Source: Komarekiella delphini-convector SJRDD-AB1
GTDB lineage: Bacteria; Cyanobacteriota; Cyanobacteriia; Cyanobacteriales; Nostocaceae
Length of the DNA: 43,711 bases
Assembly (NCBI RefSeq): GCF_014831675.1
Contig: NZ_VJXY01000053.1
Location: 1 to 43,711 of the forward strand
Direction of reading: 5' to 3'
Positions 7,748 through 15,910 of the stretch are shown here, piece by piece. A program made the position numbers and the translations under genes. The notes under the pieces were generated by a model. It saw only the letters and a list, made by a program, of their open reading frames with translations. It ran no database searches and was not told the origin of the DNA. How positions within the stretch are numbered: position 1 is the first letter of the stretch; each line of letters opens with the position of its first letter.

Positions 7748-7807
7748 CGTTGTTTGTTTAATATTTAGTTTTCAAGGTTCAGTTAACTAGCTTCAGCTTT
7801 AATAGTT

Positions 7808-8758
7808 TTACTTGTGTACTAGCACAGGAAATTCTCTGATTCTTAGTTGTTCAGGAAACTCGTCAATTTCTCCATCCTTCCTATCACGGGTTTGAAGTCG
7901 CTGTCCCTGGTGGTGAGCATTCGCCCCCAACTGTTTGACAAACACGGGTGTATTTGACTCGGTGCATTGTTGGACAATTGACTCTAACCATTCAATGTGG
8001 CATGGTCTAGAGCCGGGGCCAGACTCACCACCCAAAATGACCCAACTCAGTTGGGGTAGTGGATCGATAGTTCCCATTGGTTGCCCCGGATGCCAGCTAA
8101 GATTATGTTGCCAATTTGAATCTGCGATCGCTGATAATTGAATGTTTTCAAGCAGCGGTTCACAAGATAAAAACCGAACTGCTGCTGGAATTTGCAAGAG
8201 TATAGGTATGCGTTTATCAGCCATCGCTTGATTCTCTGTTGATATTCCTAACCACAGATTCGGCAAAGGAAATGGCTGTTCAATAAAGTACTGTTGAAGA
8301 TTAATTAAACCGCCAAACTTTTCACCAATTTCGCACCGAAGATGTTCCTTAGCTGCTTCGTACCATTTAACCCATAGTTTGGGTTGGCTAAAATACTCTA
8401 ATGCCCTCTCTGGTCGCTTTGTAAGAACTTGAAAAGTATGTTGAGGACACAGAGCAACAACAGCCATTACTTGGTCAATCCACTCAAAAGGGACATTGGC
8501 ATGAAATAAATCAGCCATGCTACAAACGAATATCTTTTTGGGTTTTCTCCAGTGCAGTGGTTTAAGTAATTGGGATTCGACAAATTGCACTGTCCCATCC
8601 CATTTGCTAACAGCTTGGTACTGGGAGAATTGTTGAAGTCTTGGAGATTTGGCTGCGGTAGCTGCATAGCATCGCGCACACCCTGGGCTTTCAGGTACTC
8701 GTGAACAGCCTACAATTATATTCCAAGTTTCATCTGTCCATTCTATGTTTGTAGCCAT
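7808..8758 (-). CDS. DUF5131 (phage Gp37/Gp68) family protein
   Basis: 316 residues starting MATNIEWTDETWNIIVGCSRV, with Cys18, Cys27 and Cys30 in GC...PGCARCYA, and later KIFVCSMADLFHANVP, FQVLTKRPERALEYF, LWLGISTENQ, FLSCEPLL and WVILGGESGPGSRP. This is the hallmark set of the DUF5131/phage Gp37-Gp68 family, found on phages and mobile elements; the biochemical role is not established. The three-Cys cluster could hold a metal or Fe-S cluster (inference). GGAG precedes the ATG, 10 bases after the stop of the upstream adenine methyltransferase: same operon. Confidence 0.85.
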   Translation of the reverse strand: MATNIEWTDETWNIIVGCSRVPESPGCARCYAATAAKSPRLQQFSQYQAVSKWDGTVQFVESQLLKPLHWRKPKKIFVCSMADLFHANVPFEWIDQVMAVVALCPQHTFQVLTKRPERALEYFSQPKLWVKWYEAAKEHLRCEIGEKFGGLINLQQYFIEQPFPLPNLWLGISTENQAMADKRIPILLQIPAAVRFLSCEPLLENIQLSAIADSNWQHNLSWHPGQPMGTIDPLPQLSWVILGGESGPGSRPCHIEWLESIVQQCTESNTPVFVKQLGANAHHQGQRLQTRDRKDGEIDEFPEQLRIREFPVLVHK

Positions 8759-8768
8759 AATTATCTCC

Positions 8769-9374
8769 TCAACTACCTAAATAAGAAACACCACTATCCA
8801 CACGCCCAGGACGTATTTCAAACACCGCGTCACAACATTGCCGACGACTACGAGGTACACCCTCGGCATCAAGAAACGCCACCCGCCCCATGATGCGATA
8901 CTCCTTGTGTATGTGTGCATTCAATCGCTGCCAGTGAGCGCCTCTGGCTTTCGAGCAGTTCCAATCAAGGGGTAATAGAAAGATTAACCGTGCTTCGGGA
9001 TTGTCGGGGTTTAGTAACTCAAGCGATCGCTCAATGTACTCAACACATTTGCTAAAAGGCGGGTTAGTGATAATCAGATCAAATAAGGTGGCTGGCTCAA
9101 TTTCGTCGCGCAAGAAATCTGCTACAAGCCAATTACAATCTGGAGCATTGTGCTGTCCTAAATTTACTCTTTGCTCGTTAATATCTAAGCAGAGAATATT
9201 TCGAGATTCTGGGTGCGGGATATATTTAGCAATCTGACCCGTCCCCGCTGCTGGCTCTAGGATAAAACTATCGCTCGGTATTACTAATTGGGTCATTAGT
9301 CGGGCAATCTCGTTGGGTGTTTGCCAATCGTCAGGAGTCCAGTTTATTGTTGATGCTGACTCTATAACAGTCAT
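8769..9374 (-). CDS. DNA adenine (N6) methyltransferase-like, SAM-dependent
   Basis: 201 residues. The opening WTPDDWQTPNEIARLM is typical of N6-adenine methyltransferases on phages and plasmids. Motif I is EPAAGTGQIA (40-49); the acidic motif II is LCLDIN; the catalytic motif IV is NPPF at 104-107. It would methylate adenine in DNA. No separate target-recognition domain is visible, so specificity may be low or set by a partner. Its ATG overlaps the stop of the preceding gene, so translation is coupled. It may protect the element from host restriction (inference). Confidence 0.85.
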   Translation of the reverse strand: MTVIESASTINWTPDDWQTPNEIARLMTQLVIPSDSFILEPAAGTGQIAKYIPHPESRNILCLDINEQRVNLGQHNAPDCNWLVADFLRDEIEPATLFDLIITNPPFSKCVEYIERSLELLNPDNPEARLIFLLPLDWNCSKARGAHWQRLNAHIHKEYRIMGRVAFLDAEGVPRSRRQCCDAVFEIRPGRVDSGVSYLGS

Positions 9375-9610
9375 ACATTTTCTCCTTGATATTGAATAAT
9401 TCGTGCGCTAATTGATTCAAACTCAACTCCACAAATCTCGAAATCGTCATCTAATTCCCCAGCATTGTATTTGTCTACTAAGTATTGTTTAATAGCGTCT
9501 CTTTCCAATCCATCAGGAACTTCAACTGGCGTTTGTCGGGCTACTTTTTCTATGACTTCAACGATGACTTGCATGTTTTTAATTAGGCTTGGTGTATAGC
9601 GATCGCTCAA
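9371..9610 (-). CDS. Small acidic unknown protein
   Basis: 79 residues with YTPSLIKNMQVIVEVIEKVARQ, EVPDGLERDAIKQYLVDKYNAGELDDDFE and EFESISARIIQYQ; helical and acidic. Overlaps the adenine methyltransferase start by ATGA. No family recognised. A role in the methyltransferase operon is likely by position only. Confidence 0.55.
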   Translation of the reverse strand: MSDRYTPSLIKNMQVIVEVIEKVARQTPVEVPDGLERDAIKQYLVDKYNAGELDDDFEICGVEFESISARIIQYQGENV

Positions 9611-9615
9611 CTTAA

Positions 9616-10074
9616 TTACTGCATTTGAAATTGTCTGACAACAACTTCCTCTTTCGTATCAAACAATGACATTTGCGATCGCTGACCCTGAATATACGCC
9701 TCCGACTCCGCAAGCAGTTTGTTAATGCGTTCTTCCAACTGATTTGAAACTACAGCTTTGGAAATATGAGGCGTGTTCACCACTACAGCCAAATCATTAA
9801 TCTTGCTCTGCACAGTAATGTTGATGCCTACGCCATCATCGGAGTGTTTGAGAGTTACACCTGTAACTTCTCCTTCTGACCAAGTATCAGGGTCTAACCC
9901 ACAGAATTCTATTGCCTCATCTAAGAGTGCATTCATGGCATTGAAGAACGATACTCTAGGTTCTTCATCACACAAGAATTTAACTGTTTTACGCTCATTT
10001 GAGCTAGATTGTGGTGGTAAATCGTAGATGATTTCTATGTCGTTATCCTTGACTTTTATTTTGTTAATTTCCAT
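9616..10074 (-). CDS. Unknown phage/plasmid-type protein
   Basis: 152 residues: a beta-rich first half (MEINKIKVKDNDIEIIYDLPP, VTGVTLKHSDDGVGINITVQSK) and a helical end (LEERINKLLAESEAYIQGQ) closing with SQMSLFDTKEEV. The SLFD-like tail recalls clamp- or SSB-interacting tails of replication-associated proteins, which is only suggestive. Sits in the operon with the methyltransferase and DUF5131 genes, 5 bases upstream of the next gene. Confidence 0.55.
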   Translation of the reverse strand: MEINKIKVKDNDIEIIYDLPPQSSSNERKTVKFLCDEEPRVSFFNAMNALLDEAIEFCGLDPDTWSEGEVTGVTLKHSDDGVGINITVQSKINDLAVVVNTPHISKAVVSNQLEERINKLLAESEAYIQGQRSQMSLFDTKEEVVVRQFQMQ

Positions 10075-10212
10075 AGAGTTGTGGGAAGATATAGAGTTTT
10101 GTTGTCACTAGAATTTCTAGATTTTCTCAGCTAAAAGCTGGTAAGTTGAACATGGATAATTACTCTAATTTGTTGCTCTCGGCGATCGCTACTGTCTCGG
10201 AAGCGATCGCTC

Positions 10213-10875
10213 TTACTTCCAGGGGGTAAAATTATTCCACTGGAACCAGCTTGAGCCAGATTGAGGGTATGCTTCTGTGCGATGAACGTCCATTGGATTT
10301 CCCCAGTAGCAGCAAGCGTTAATTGCGAAAACGGGTTCTTCTCGGCAAGTGCCATCCTGTAAAAGAACGGTGGAGATATAATCTTCAACCCAAATTTCTA
10401 TCCACTCTCGCTGCAAGTATTGGGTGTAAAAGTCGCTCCACCTGCTGCAATTCCAGCGCTCGTCAGTTTCACGGTCGTAATGCCACACCTTGAAGACTTG
10501 ATTCCAGTGAGCAAGGAAGTCAAGAGCCACAGGCTTGGATTGCATGAGAATCTGTTTATCTCCAGGCACACACTTCAAATCCTCATGCAGCCGGGGAAGC
10601 TCCGCCGTGATGCCACCGTACTCAACCGTGTACCATTCGATTCCGCTAATTTTCTGCTCTGCCTGAGATGCCCAGACACTCTCTCGTTCTCTAGCGGCTT
10701 GCTGCACTTTTCCCATGAACATATCGAAACGCAGGATACCTTCAACTAAGGAGAGGCCGCCGTGAGCTACATGATTTTGAAGAACTGGGTCGTAAGCTGA
10801 CTCCCAACCGGACGTGTTGATAGAGTCGATTTGTTGGACTATTGCTGCTGCTCTTGGATCTTGGAATTTGGTCAT
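10213..10875 (-). CDS. Unknown Trp-rich protein
   Basis: About 220 residues from the ATG at 10875, preferred over the upstream in-frame ATG at 10938 because GGAG lies 6 bases before it. Rich in Trp, Tyr and acidic residues (WESAYDPVLQNHVAHGG, EWIEIWVEDYISTVLLQDG, GSSWFQWNNFTPW). No recognised domain. First gene of the minus-strand block 10.9-7.8 kb; a palindrome at 10955-10972 lies in its promoter region. Confidence 0.5.
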   Translation of the reverse strand: MTKFQDPRAAAIVQQIDSINTSGWESAYDPVLQNHVAHGGLSLVEGILRFDMFMGKVQQAARERESVWASQAEQKISGIEWYTVEYGGITAELPRLHEDLKCVPGDKQILMQSKPVALDFLAHWNQVFKVWHYDRETDERWNCSRWSDFYTQYLQREWIEIWVEDYISTVLLQDGTCREEPVFAINACCYWGNPMDVHRTEAYPQSGSSWFQWNNFTPWK

Positions 10876-10954
10876 TGTCAACTCCGGCTTGTTTATCTCA
10901 CATAAATCCGATTTCAGTCTTGTTAGATAATTGCTCAAAGTAGAAGTCGTTTTG

Positions 10955-10972
10955 TAACAAATGGTGTTGTTA
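10955..10972. promoter_or_regulatory. Inverted repeat upstream of the 10875 gene (operator candidate)
   Basis: TAACAA-ATGGTG-TTGTTA, 6-bp arms. The core ATGGTGTTG also occurs in the palindrome before the XRE gene at 13399, suggesting that one regulator reads both sites. Confidence 0.45.
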
Positions 10973-11100
10973 GCTTTCTAGTTGCTTGACTTAAAGAGAA
11001 AAAATCTTTTAATGTTACGATTAACAAACGATTCACCAGCAAAAGTTGTGAATTTTTATTGAGCGATCGCCTCTACATCCACAGATGCGGTCGCTTTCAT

Positions 11101-11880
11101 TTAGCTCTGAAATAACTCTGTCACGCCAGGCAACCATCTCAGTTGAAACACTGTTTGGTTAGAACCTCGCGCAACGGCTGACACCATGCGCCCCCACTGC
11201 TTACCCGATTCCGTGGGACGATATGGTAGTTTGCGATCATCAGTACGGTATTGCAGTCCGGCTCCCGTTAGCCATTTGTTAACAGCAATCGCACTCTTGC
11301 CTACAATTTCCCCTATCTGCGTTGCGTTGAGATACGCATCATCGGAGGGGTCGGTGCAAGCGATCGCACTCTTGAGTTCATCAGCAGCAGGCTTGAGGGC
11401 TGGGTTAACTCTGGTGGCGGCGTTGACTGCTAACTGGGCGGTTAGGGATTTCTCTAGTCCGGCGAATTCTCCTAGTAGCAGCGCTAACTGAGCAGCTTCG
11501 TGAGCGATGGTTGATTTTGGCTGGTAAGAAGGACGGGTTTCTGCTTCGTGGGTTTTAAGTGAATAACTACCAGTTTTACGAATAGCTGGAAGGATTTCGT
11601 GAAATACCCAGCGCTGGAACCGTTTTGCAACTGGCTTACGCGACTTAAAGATGAGGCGGTATAGTCCAGGCTCAGTTACAGTAAGCATTTCTTGCTCCCC
11701 ACCAGGGGTACGAACATTCTTCGTACCCTTTTCATCTGGTTCCAGAGTCTCTAATGCTTTGCTTGTATCGCTCAATTGTAAACAAGTACATACGTCAGCA
11801 GCTACCCATTCCGGTTTTTCTGCTGTGCCAACAAACCTGACTTCATTCCCTTCAAATGCAAAAACTGATAGGTTAGACAT
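11101..11880 (-). CDS. Bro-N domain antirepressor-like protein
   Basis: 259 residues. Residues 1-110 are a Bro-N domain (VFAFEGNEVRFVGTAEKPEWVAADVC, LEPDEKGTKNVRTPGGEQEMLTVTEPGLYRLIFKSRKP, FQRWVFHEILPAIRKTG), as in phage and baculovirus BRO/antirepressor proteins that bind DNA. The C-terminal region (170-259) holds YLNATQIGEIVGKSAIAVNKWLTGAGL and PTESGKQW, a winged-helix/antirepressor C-terminal pattern. AGAGG precedes the ATG. It probably interferes with a repressor of the element (inference from family). Confidence 0.88.
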   Translation of the reverse strand: MSNLSVFAFEGNEVRFVGTAEKPEWVAADVCTCLQLSDTSKALETLEPDEKGTKNVRTPGGEQEMLTVTEPGLYRLIFKSRKPVAKRFQRWVFHEILPAIRKTGSYSLKTHEAETRPSYQPKSTIAHEAAQLALLLGEFAGLEKSLTAQLAVNAATRVNPALKPAADELKSAIACTDPSDDAYLNATQIGEIVGKSAIAVNKWLTGAGLQYRTDDRKLPYRPTESGKQWGRMVSAVARGSNQTVFQLRWLPGVTELFQS

Positions 11881-11964
11881 GGCTATTCCTCTGCTATGGC
11901 TGTGGTTTAGTCAGGCGATCGCACTCTTGGCGGGGGGTGATCGCTTTTAAGTTTTATGGATGAG

Positions 11965-12261
11965 TTAGGCTTGATCGTCCTTGAAGATTTCATCGAAGCT
12001 GACTTCTCTGCCAGCTAAATCGGATGCTAAATCTTTGAGTTTAAATAGTGTGTCAATTTGACATCTATCAAGTAAACCTTTTTTCGCAGATGATAAGGTT
12101 CTCCTGTTAAGCCCCGTTTTCTCATGTGCGGTTTCAATGGACAAATCTTTCTCCTCAGTCCAAAACTTTGACAAATCAATGTATTTAACCATTCTGTGAA
12201 TCGGAATACGCCTAGACTTCTCAAGCATATTCCGATCGGCAGCATATTGATGTACCAACAT
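11965..12261 (-). CDS. XRE-type HTH regulator
   Basis: Up to 98 residues. A later start at 12228 (MLEKSRRIPIHRMVKYIDLSKFW) is also possible. The C-terminal part, TAHEKTGLNRRTLSSAKKGLLDRCQIDTLFKLKDLASDLAGREVSFDEIF, has the compact Cro/C1 helix-turn-helix layout. It has a 17-bp-arm inverted repeat overlapping its likely promoter, so autoregulation is expected. Located just upstream of the Bro-N gene, an arrangement reminiscent of a repressor/antirepressor pair. Confidence 0.75.
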   Translation of the reverse strand: MLVHQYAADRNMLEKSRRIPIHRMVKYIDLSKFWTEEKDLSIETAHEKTGLNRRTLSSAKKGLLDRCQIDTLFKLKDLASDLAGREVSFDEIFKDDQA

Positions 12262-12297
12262 ATTGCTGTATTTCTTTGTTTCATAATCTTATAGTTG

Positions 12298-12343
12298 ATG
12301 CGTCCGTATGTCAATATATGAGTATGTTGACATACGGACGCAT
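12298..12343. promoter_or_regulatory. 17-bp perfect inverted repeat with divergent promoters (operator)
   Basis: Perfect inverted arms 12298-12314 and 12327-12343 around a 12-base spacer. Each arm ends in TTGACA pointing outwards. On the minus strand TTGACA is followed after 15 bases by TATAAG, facing the XRE gene. On the plus strand TTGACA (12327-12332) is followed after 17 bases by TATTGT, facing the spacer towards 12.5 kb. Binding of a dimeric repressor here would cover both -35 boxes. Confidence 0.75.
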
Positions 12344-12519
12344 TCAAGATATTGTTATAAACATAGGGAAAAGGAAAGCGAACCGCCTGCACCTGAACGC
12401 AATCAAGGGTTTGCAAATCAACTAAATCGAGCTAACATCCGAGTTTAAAAGTTCAGTGAATTATTTCAGCTAATTAAAATTAAAGTGCCGCCGGGAAAAG
12501 TAGCCGGAGCTAGCCCGGA

Positions 12520-12654
12520 GTGGCCGAAAGTAAACTTGTAACAGCTCAAGCCATCTGGGATGATCCTGATGACCTAACTAAGTCTAAAAAAACTGGTTAT
12601 ACGAATTTTGACCATGTAAAACCAAGGCGATCGCTGCTCCTTAGTAAGCGGTAA
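12520..12654 (+). CDS. Possible 44-residue protein
   Basis: A GTG-started frame opening shortly after an in-frame TAG gives protein-like sequence (TAQAIWDDPDDL, KTGYTNFDHVKPRRSLLL) and stops at 12654. No good ribosome binding site. It could be transcribed from the plus-facing promoter in the 12.3-kb operator. It may be the end of an older, damaged gene. Low confidence. Confidence 0.25.
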   Translation: MAESKLVTAQAIWDDPDDLTKSKKTGYTNFDHVKPRRSLLLSKR

Positions 12655-12708
12655 GCGGAGCCATGCCGTCAGGCTTATCGCCTTTGGATTCAGTATTGAG
12701 ATTACGGC

Positions 12709-13029
12709 TTATAAACCACTGCCGCCGTTGCGGTCACGTAAGATACGCAGGATTTCAGCAACATCGGTTTTGAGTTGATTTAGATCATCTGTATGGTTAG
12801 AGAGGACAATTGTATGACTATTGAGAACATCTGTCTGGTTAGCCAGTCGAGTATTCGTAGTAGTTCTGAACTCCCGAAATTCTGAAGAAAGTGTAATCAG
12901 CAAGTTAAGAATTTCTGCGATCGCAACTTGACTTGTCCCGATAGTACCTGCTTGGATTTTCAGGGTGTTGACATCTTCAGTTAGGGAATTGAGCCGCCTG
13001 TAAATATCTTCGATTGCTGTATCAGTCAT
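12709..13029 (-). CDS. Small coiled-coil protein (paralogue of the 37075-37320 protein)
   Basis: 106 residues, almost entirely heptad-patterned helix (IYRRLNSLTEDVNTLKIQ, HTIVLSNHTDDLNQLKTDVAEI), ending in ILRDRNGGSGL. The protein at 37.1 kb ends YLRDRNGGSSPPA, so the two share a conserved C-terminal tag. Coiled-coil only; function unknown. The tag may be a binding motif for a common partner. Confidence 0.65.
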   Translation of the reverse strand: MTDTAIEDIYRRLNSLTEDVNTLKIQAGTIGTSQVAIAEILNLLITLSSEFREFRTTTNTRLANQTDVLNSHTIVLSNHTDDLNQLKTDVAEILRILRDRNGGSGL

Positions 13030-13398
13030 GGTTTTTTCCTTTGTAAATCGGCAGCAGGCAGTTGTCTCAATGCTTGTTTCTAATTTAAACCAAAAAAGGG
13101 AGAGTAAATTGTCTCACGGCTACACTCCAGGCTTCACCACTCCCTCTAAGGTTTAACGATTCCGGCTGCTTGTCCCGGCGGCGATGAGTTTTGTTGCTCG
13201 TCAATTACTCATTCAAGTTAGGGCACGAACATTGACCGCACTCTTTGATTTAGACATGGTTATTTTTCTCCATTAGTTTTGAAGGGATCGCCTATTTCTA
13301 GCAATGCGATCGCATTGGCATCTGTTGCTGTTACTACTTAATGTAGACAAAAGATGAACTCTTGTCAACATGGTGTTGATAAAATAGATAAGGATTAG
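13030..13398. other. 369-base spacer; micro-ORF and a repeat shared with 12.49 kb
   Basis: On the minus strand a 14-codon frame at 13213-13257 (GGAGA ribosome binding site) starts with SKSKSAVNVRALT. Reading on in the same frame past TGA codons gives RATKLIAAGTSSRNR, so this may be a decayed 33-codon gene. The 20-base segment GCCGCCGGGA(C/A)AAG(C/T)AGCCGG on the minus strand near 13170 recurs on the plus strand near 12488. Otherwise only the operator before the 13399 gene was seen. Confidence 0.3.
13365..13379. promoter_or_regulatory. Palindromic operator candidate before XRE gene
   Basis: TCAACA-TGG-TGTTGA, a perfect 6-bp palindrome 19 bases before the XRE start. Ten bases of it recur in reverse complement at the gene's own end (CAACACCATG, 13713-13722), and the core recurs at 10961-10969. 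Confidence 0.5.
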
Positions 13399-13725
13399 AT
13401 GACTAAAGAGGTGGTGCTGGTGGACATATCTTACATATCTCGCTTTGCATGGAATGAAAAAATGGCAAAGCGCCTCAAAGAGATGCGTGGGAAGATAAGC
13501 CGGGAAGCACTTGCAGCAAAAGCAGGTTGTAGCAGGTCTTTCATCCACAATTTGGAATGGGGAAATGCCGCGAATAGACCAGAGTCTATTGATAAGGAAG
13601 ATGCGCTCGCTATTTGTAATGCACTGGAAGTACCTATTTGGCAGCTATATCCGGCACTTGCATTAGACATAAATAATCTTCAAAAAATTTGCTCTAATAT
13701 CTTGACTGATGTCAACACCATGTAG
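13399..13725 (+). CDS. XRE-family HTH regulator
   Basis: 108 residues. The HTH is MAKRLKEMRGKISREALAAKAG then CSRSFIHNLEWGNAANRP, followed by EDALAICNALEVPIWQLYP, a standard Cro/C1 domain, and a short helical tail. TAAGGA lies 5 bases before the ATG. Expected to bind the palindrome just upstream. The gene's last codons contain a second copy of the half-site, an unusual position that could serve as a second operator. Confidence 0.85.
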   Translation: MTKEVVLVDISYISRFAWNEKMAKRLKEMRGKISREALAAKAGCSRSFIHNLEWGNAANRPESIDKEDALAICNALEVPIWQLYPALALDINNLQKICSNILTDVNTM

Positions 13726-14150
13726 TAAATTACTAATTATAAGGGAGGAAACAAGCGCCAGCCTCCCAGCTAAATATAGAGGTGCTTCAGTAATCTGAAC
13801 CTTGAAAATGGAGCCAAAAACCAGCGACCTTGAAGTAACGGATGCAGTGGATAGCCAAAGCTGCGGAAGCGAGGTAAGGGTCAAGGAAGGTTCTCAATAA
13901 AAATTATCAGCAGGACGACTGCTAGCTTTGGAAACTGTTGAAGCTGTTTGTCGCCTGACACGCTGTGTCTCCTGCTTGGTAGCTCCAGTCACGGGCTAGG
14001 AGCATTAAATATGAGGCTTCGCCAAATCTAGATTGAGAGTGTTGTGCCTTCAGCACAACAAGCTGACCAATAAATAGGGCGATCGCTGTGTCGAGCAAAC
14101 TTAGCGATCGCCCCTATGCCCCCCACTTACTAAAGAAGAGGCAATTTCTA
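13726..14150. other. 425-base spacer with hairpins and a possible 30-codon frame
   Basis: Contains GGGAGG/CCTCCC (about 13742-13768), an ATG frame at 13808-13900 encoding 30 residues (EPKTSDLEVTDAVDSQSCGS and a basic end), a small hairpin GACAC-GCT-GTGTC near 13960, GCTCC/GGAGC around 13981-14003, and a perfect 8-bp hairpin TGTTGTGC/GCACAACA at 14040-14060. The density of short hairpins suggests a structured leader RNA for the gene at 14151 or decayed mobile DNA; I cannot decide. Confidence 0.3.
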
Positions 14151-14648
14151 ATGATGACACAAGTTTTAGCCCCCGTGCCAACAAAAGATCCGCTGACGAG
14201 CCGCGATCGCACCATCATTGCAACCATCGTCAACCAGTCTGACTATCCTCACGATTGCCAGCCGCAGGATGTGGTCACCATCTGGATTAACTCTGATGAT
14301 ATCGTGTGGGTGAAGATGACCCACGGTTATGCTCGTTTCAATAAAGAACAGTTCAAGGCAGCAGTGGCAGAGGTCAAAGCAACGTTACCTGAAACGCCAC
14401 GAGAACGCAACGAGCGCCTCAGTGTTGAATTAGAAGCAGCTTGCACCAAGTTTGGTCTGTGGCATGGACAGATTGACTGGTTGTCATTTAGCGTGAAAGT
14501 CTTTCGGGACAAGCAGTTGATTGCCTTCGTTAGTTGTAACGACGAAGGTTGGTATGTCCGACCCAGACAATACGGACAGAATCGGATTGCTGAAAGTGTA
14601 GAAGCTGCGATCGCATTGCTTGGAGTAAAAGTGGCAGTTGCGGCGTAA
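14151..14648 (+). CDS. Unknown accessory protein, paralogue of the 32046-32621 protein
   Basis: 165 residues from the ATG at 14151, preferred over the in-frame GTG at 14088 because the paralogue's similarity begins near here. Shared blocks with the 32.0-kb protein: DPLTSRDR, TIWI, AVAEVKATLPETPRERNERL, KFG...GQIDWLSFS and the C-terminal LLGVKVAVAA. Predicted alpha/beta. No characterised family known to me. Two diverged copies on one element suggest a conserved role in its biology. Confidence 0.65.
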   Translation: MMTQVLAPVPTKDPLTSRDRTIIATIVNQSDYPHDCQPQDVVTIWINSDDIVWVKMTHGYARFNKEQFKAAVAEVKATLPETPRERNERLSVELEAACTKFGLWHGQIDWLSFSVKVFRDKQLIAFVSCNDEGWYVRPRQYGQNRIAESVEAAIALLGVKVAVAA

Positions 14649-14701
14649 TTGGTGGGCGATGATAGTTTCAACAAGAGCGCTGTTTTTAATCAACCAAATA
14701 G

Positions 14702-14896
14702 ATGAAAAGTATGAAACTTAGCTACGACCAAGAAACAAGAAAATTTGTTGTCTCTGAACTGGGACGCATTCTTGACTCGGATATTGATTCAGATGCTCTA
14801 GTTGCGAGGTATGGATTTGCCGCTCCAAGGACAAATGAAGAAATGACGGATGAATCAGCGCAAGAGATGGTCGATGATTTCTTGAAGTGCGAGTAG
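14702..14896 (+). CDS. Small acidic protein, paralogue of the 17767-17943 protein
   Basis: 64 residues (61 if started at the second ATG). MKLSYDQETRKFVVSELGRILDSDIDSDALVARYGF matches a protein at 17.8 kb (KLSF..KTPKIIVSDLGRIINCDSDFDAIAIRHEF), so this is a real conserved small family: a short beta-hairpin followed by an acidic helix. Function unknown; acidic character could mean a DNA-mimic or a partner-binding role (speculation). Confidence 0.6.
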   Translation: MKSMKLSYDQETRKFVVSELGRILDSDIDSDALVARYGFAAPRTNEEMTDESAQEMVDDFLKCE

Positions 14897-14962
14897 TCAA
14901 CTACAGTAGCTATCTAATGCTACGCCAATGTGACGTTGAAGTTACAAACAGGAATTTCAACC

Positions 14963-15340
14963 ATGACAAATACTACTGCAAAAACCGCAGAGGAATTGAT
15001 TGCAGACTTAGAACAATTCACAGGCTCGGAAGTCGTCTACAGACACTCGCTAGGTATGCTCCGATACACAGAGGGAACGAAATATTTAGCTCAAGCAACC
15101 CAATGTTACTGGCTGCTGGATGCGATTGGCTCCTATCAGCATCGGCTTGAGTCTAATCCTCGGCTGCGAGATTTTCAGGTGTGGCGGTTGGTGGTGAAGG
15201 ATGAGTCAGGGGTGCTGATTTGTGAAGAAGATACGGACAAGGAAGTGCTACGACAGGGGATAGAGTATACTGCTTTTCCGCTGTCAGAAATCACGCTGTA
15301 TTTGGCACAGAAGGTGTTGATGCTGCCAGGTGAGTATTGA
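14963..15340 (+). CDS. DUF6876-like protein
   Basis: 125 residues from the ATG at 14963 (AGGA 9 bases upstream; the in-frame ATG at 14930 is less well placed). The pattern LIADLEQFTGSEVVYRHSLGMLRYTEGTKYLAQATQCYWLLDAIGSYQH, then FQVWRLVV, VLICEEDTDKEVLRQGIEYTAFPL and EITLYLAQKVLMLPGEY, fits the DUF6876 family of plasmid and phage proteins as I remember it. No biochemical role known. Followed at once by the long non-coding tract. Confidence 0.65.
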   Translation: MTNTTAKTAEELIADLEQFTGSEVVYRHSLGMLRYTEGTKYLAQATQCYWLLDAIGSYQHRLESNPRLRDFQVWRLVVKDESGVLICEEDTDKEVLRQGIEYTAFPLSEITLYLAQKVLMLPGEY

Positions 15341-15358
15341 GAATGTAGTGAAAACAAA

Positions 15359-15394
15359 GGTGATTGCATAGACTAAAATCTAATTGCAATCACC
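15359..15394 (-). terminator. Hairpin with T-rich tail on the minus strand
   Basis: A perfect 10-bp stem GGTGATTGCA/TGCAATCACC extended inside by TAGA/TCTA. On the minus strand it is followed by TTTGTTTTC, so it can end transcripts coming leftwards from the non-coding tract. The plus side has no T-run. Confidence 0.5.
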
Positions 15395-15570
15395 AAACAG
15401 TTAAATCCATAAGTGTCGTGAGTACTTAACTTCTTGAATAATATCAAATGAGTTTCTCCAATGATACTCATTTGCATCATGTATGCAACGGCATTTCACG
15501 TGTTCAACTATTTACTCGAAATCAAATGAGATGATTTACAAAGCGGTTTATTCTGTTTCAAAAATGAAAA

Positions 15571-15594
15571 CCTCGTCATCAAGGTGAGACAAGG
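15571..15594 (-). terminator. Terminator-like hairpin, copy 1 (minus strand)
   Basis: Arms CCTCGTC/GACAAGG. The one imperfect pair is G-U only if the minus strand is the RNA (on the plus strand it is a C-A mismatch), and the minus strand continues into TTTTCATTTTT. Copy 2 of this hairpin is at 16430-16457. Confidence 0.5.
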
Positions 15595-15910
15595 CTAATA
15601 GGTTAAATATCTACTATCAAGCTAAAACATAGCGCATAACATTCTAACTAATGCTTCCTTGGACAAAAGTAATGACGGGTTAACCGATTGCAAGGTTACA
15701 AGTTATACTTCACTTGCTGAGCAAACAAGTTTAACAATTGCTCAAATATTTCTTGAGACAAAACCAGTTAATTCTTGGGGCATTTTTCGGGACTTAAACA
15801 TTTTTGGGGCATAAACAAGCCTAAAATCCATACAGGGCAAAGGAAATACACCAAAGGCTCAAAAATGCTTGAAACCCAGATATATCAAGCAATTAGGCAA
15901 ATCGATGTTA

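Noticed and set aside
13726-14150. Group II intron remnant
   Set aside because: No domain V-like hairpin and no reverse transcriptase frame were found nearby.
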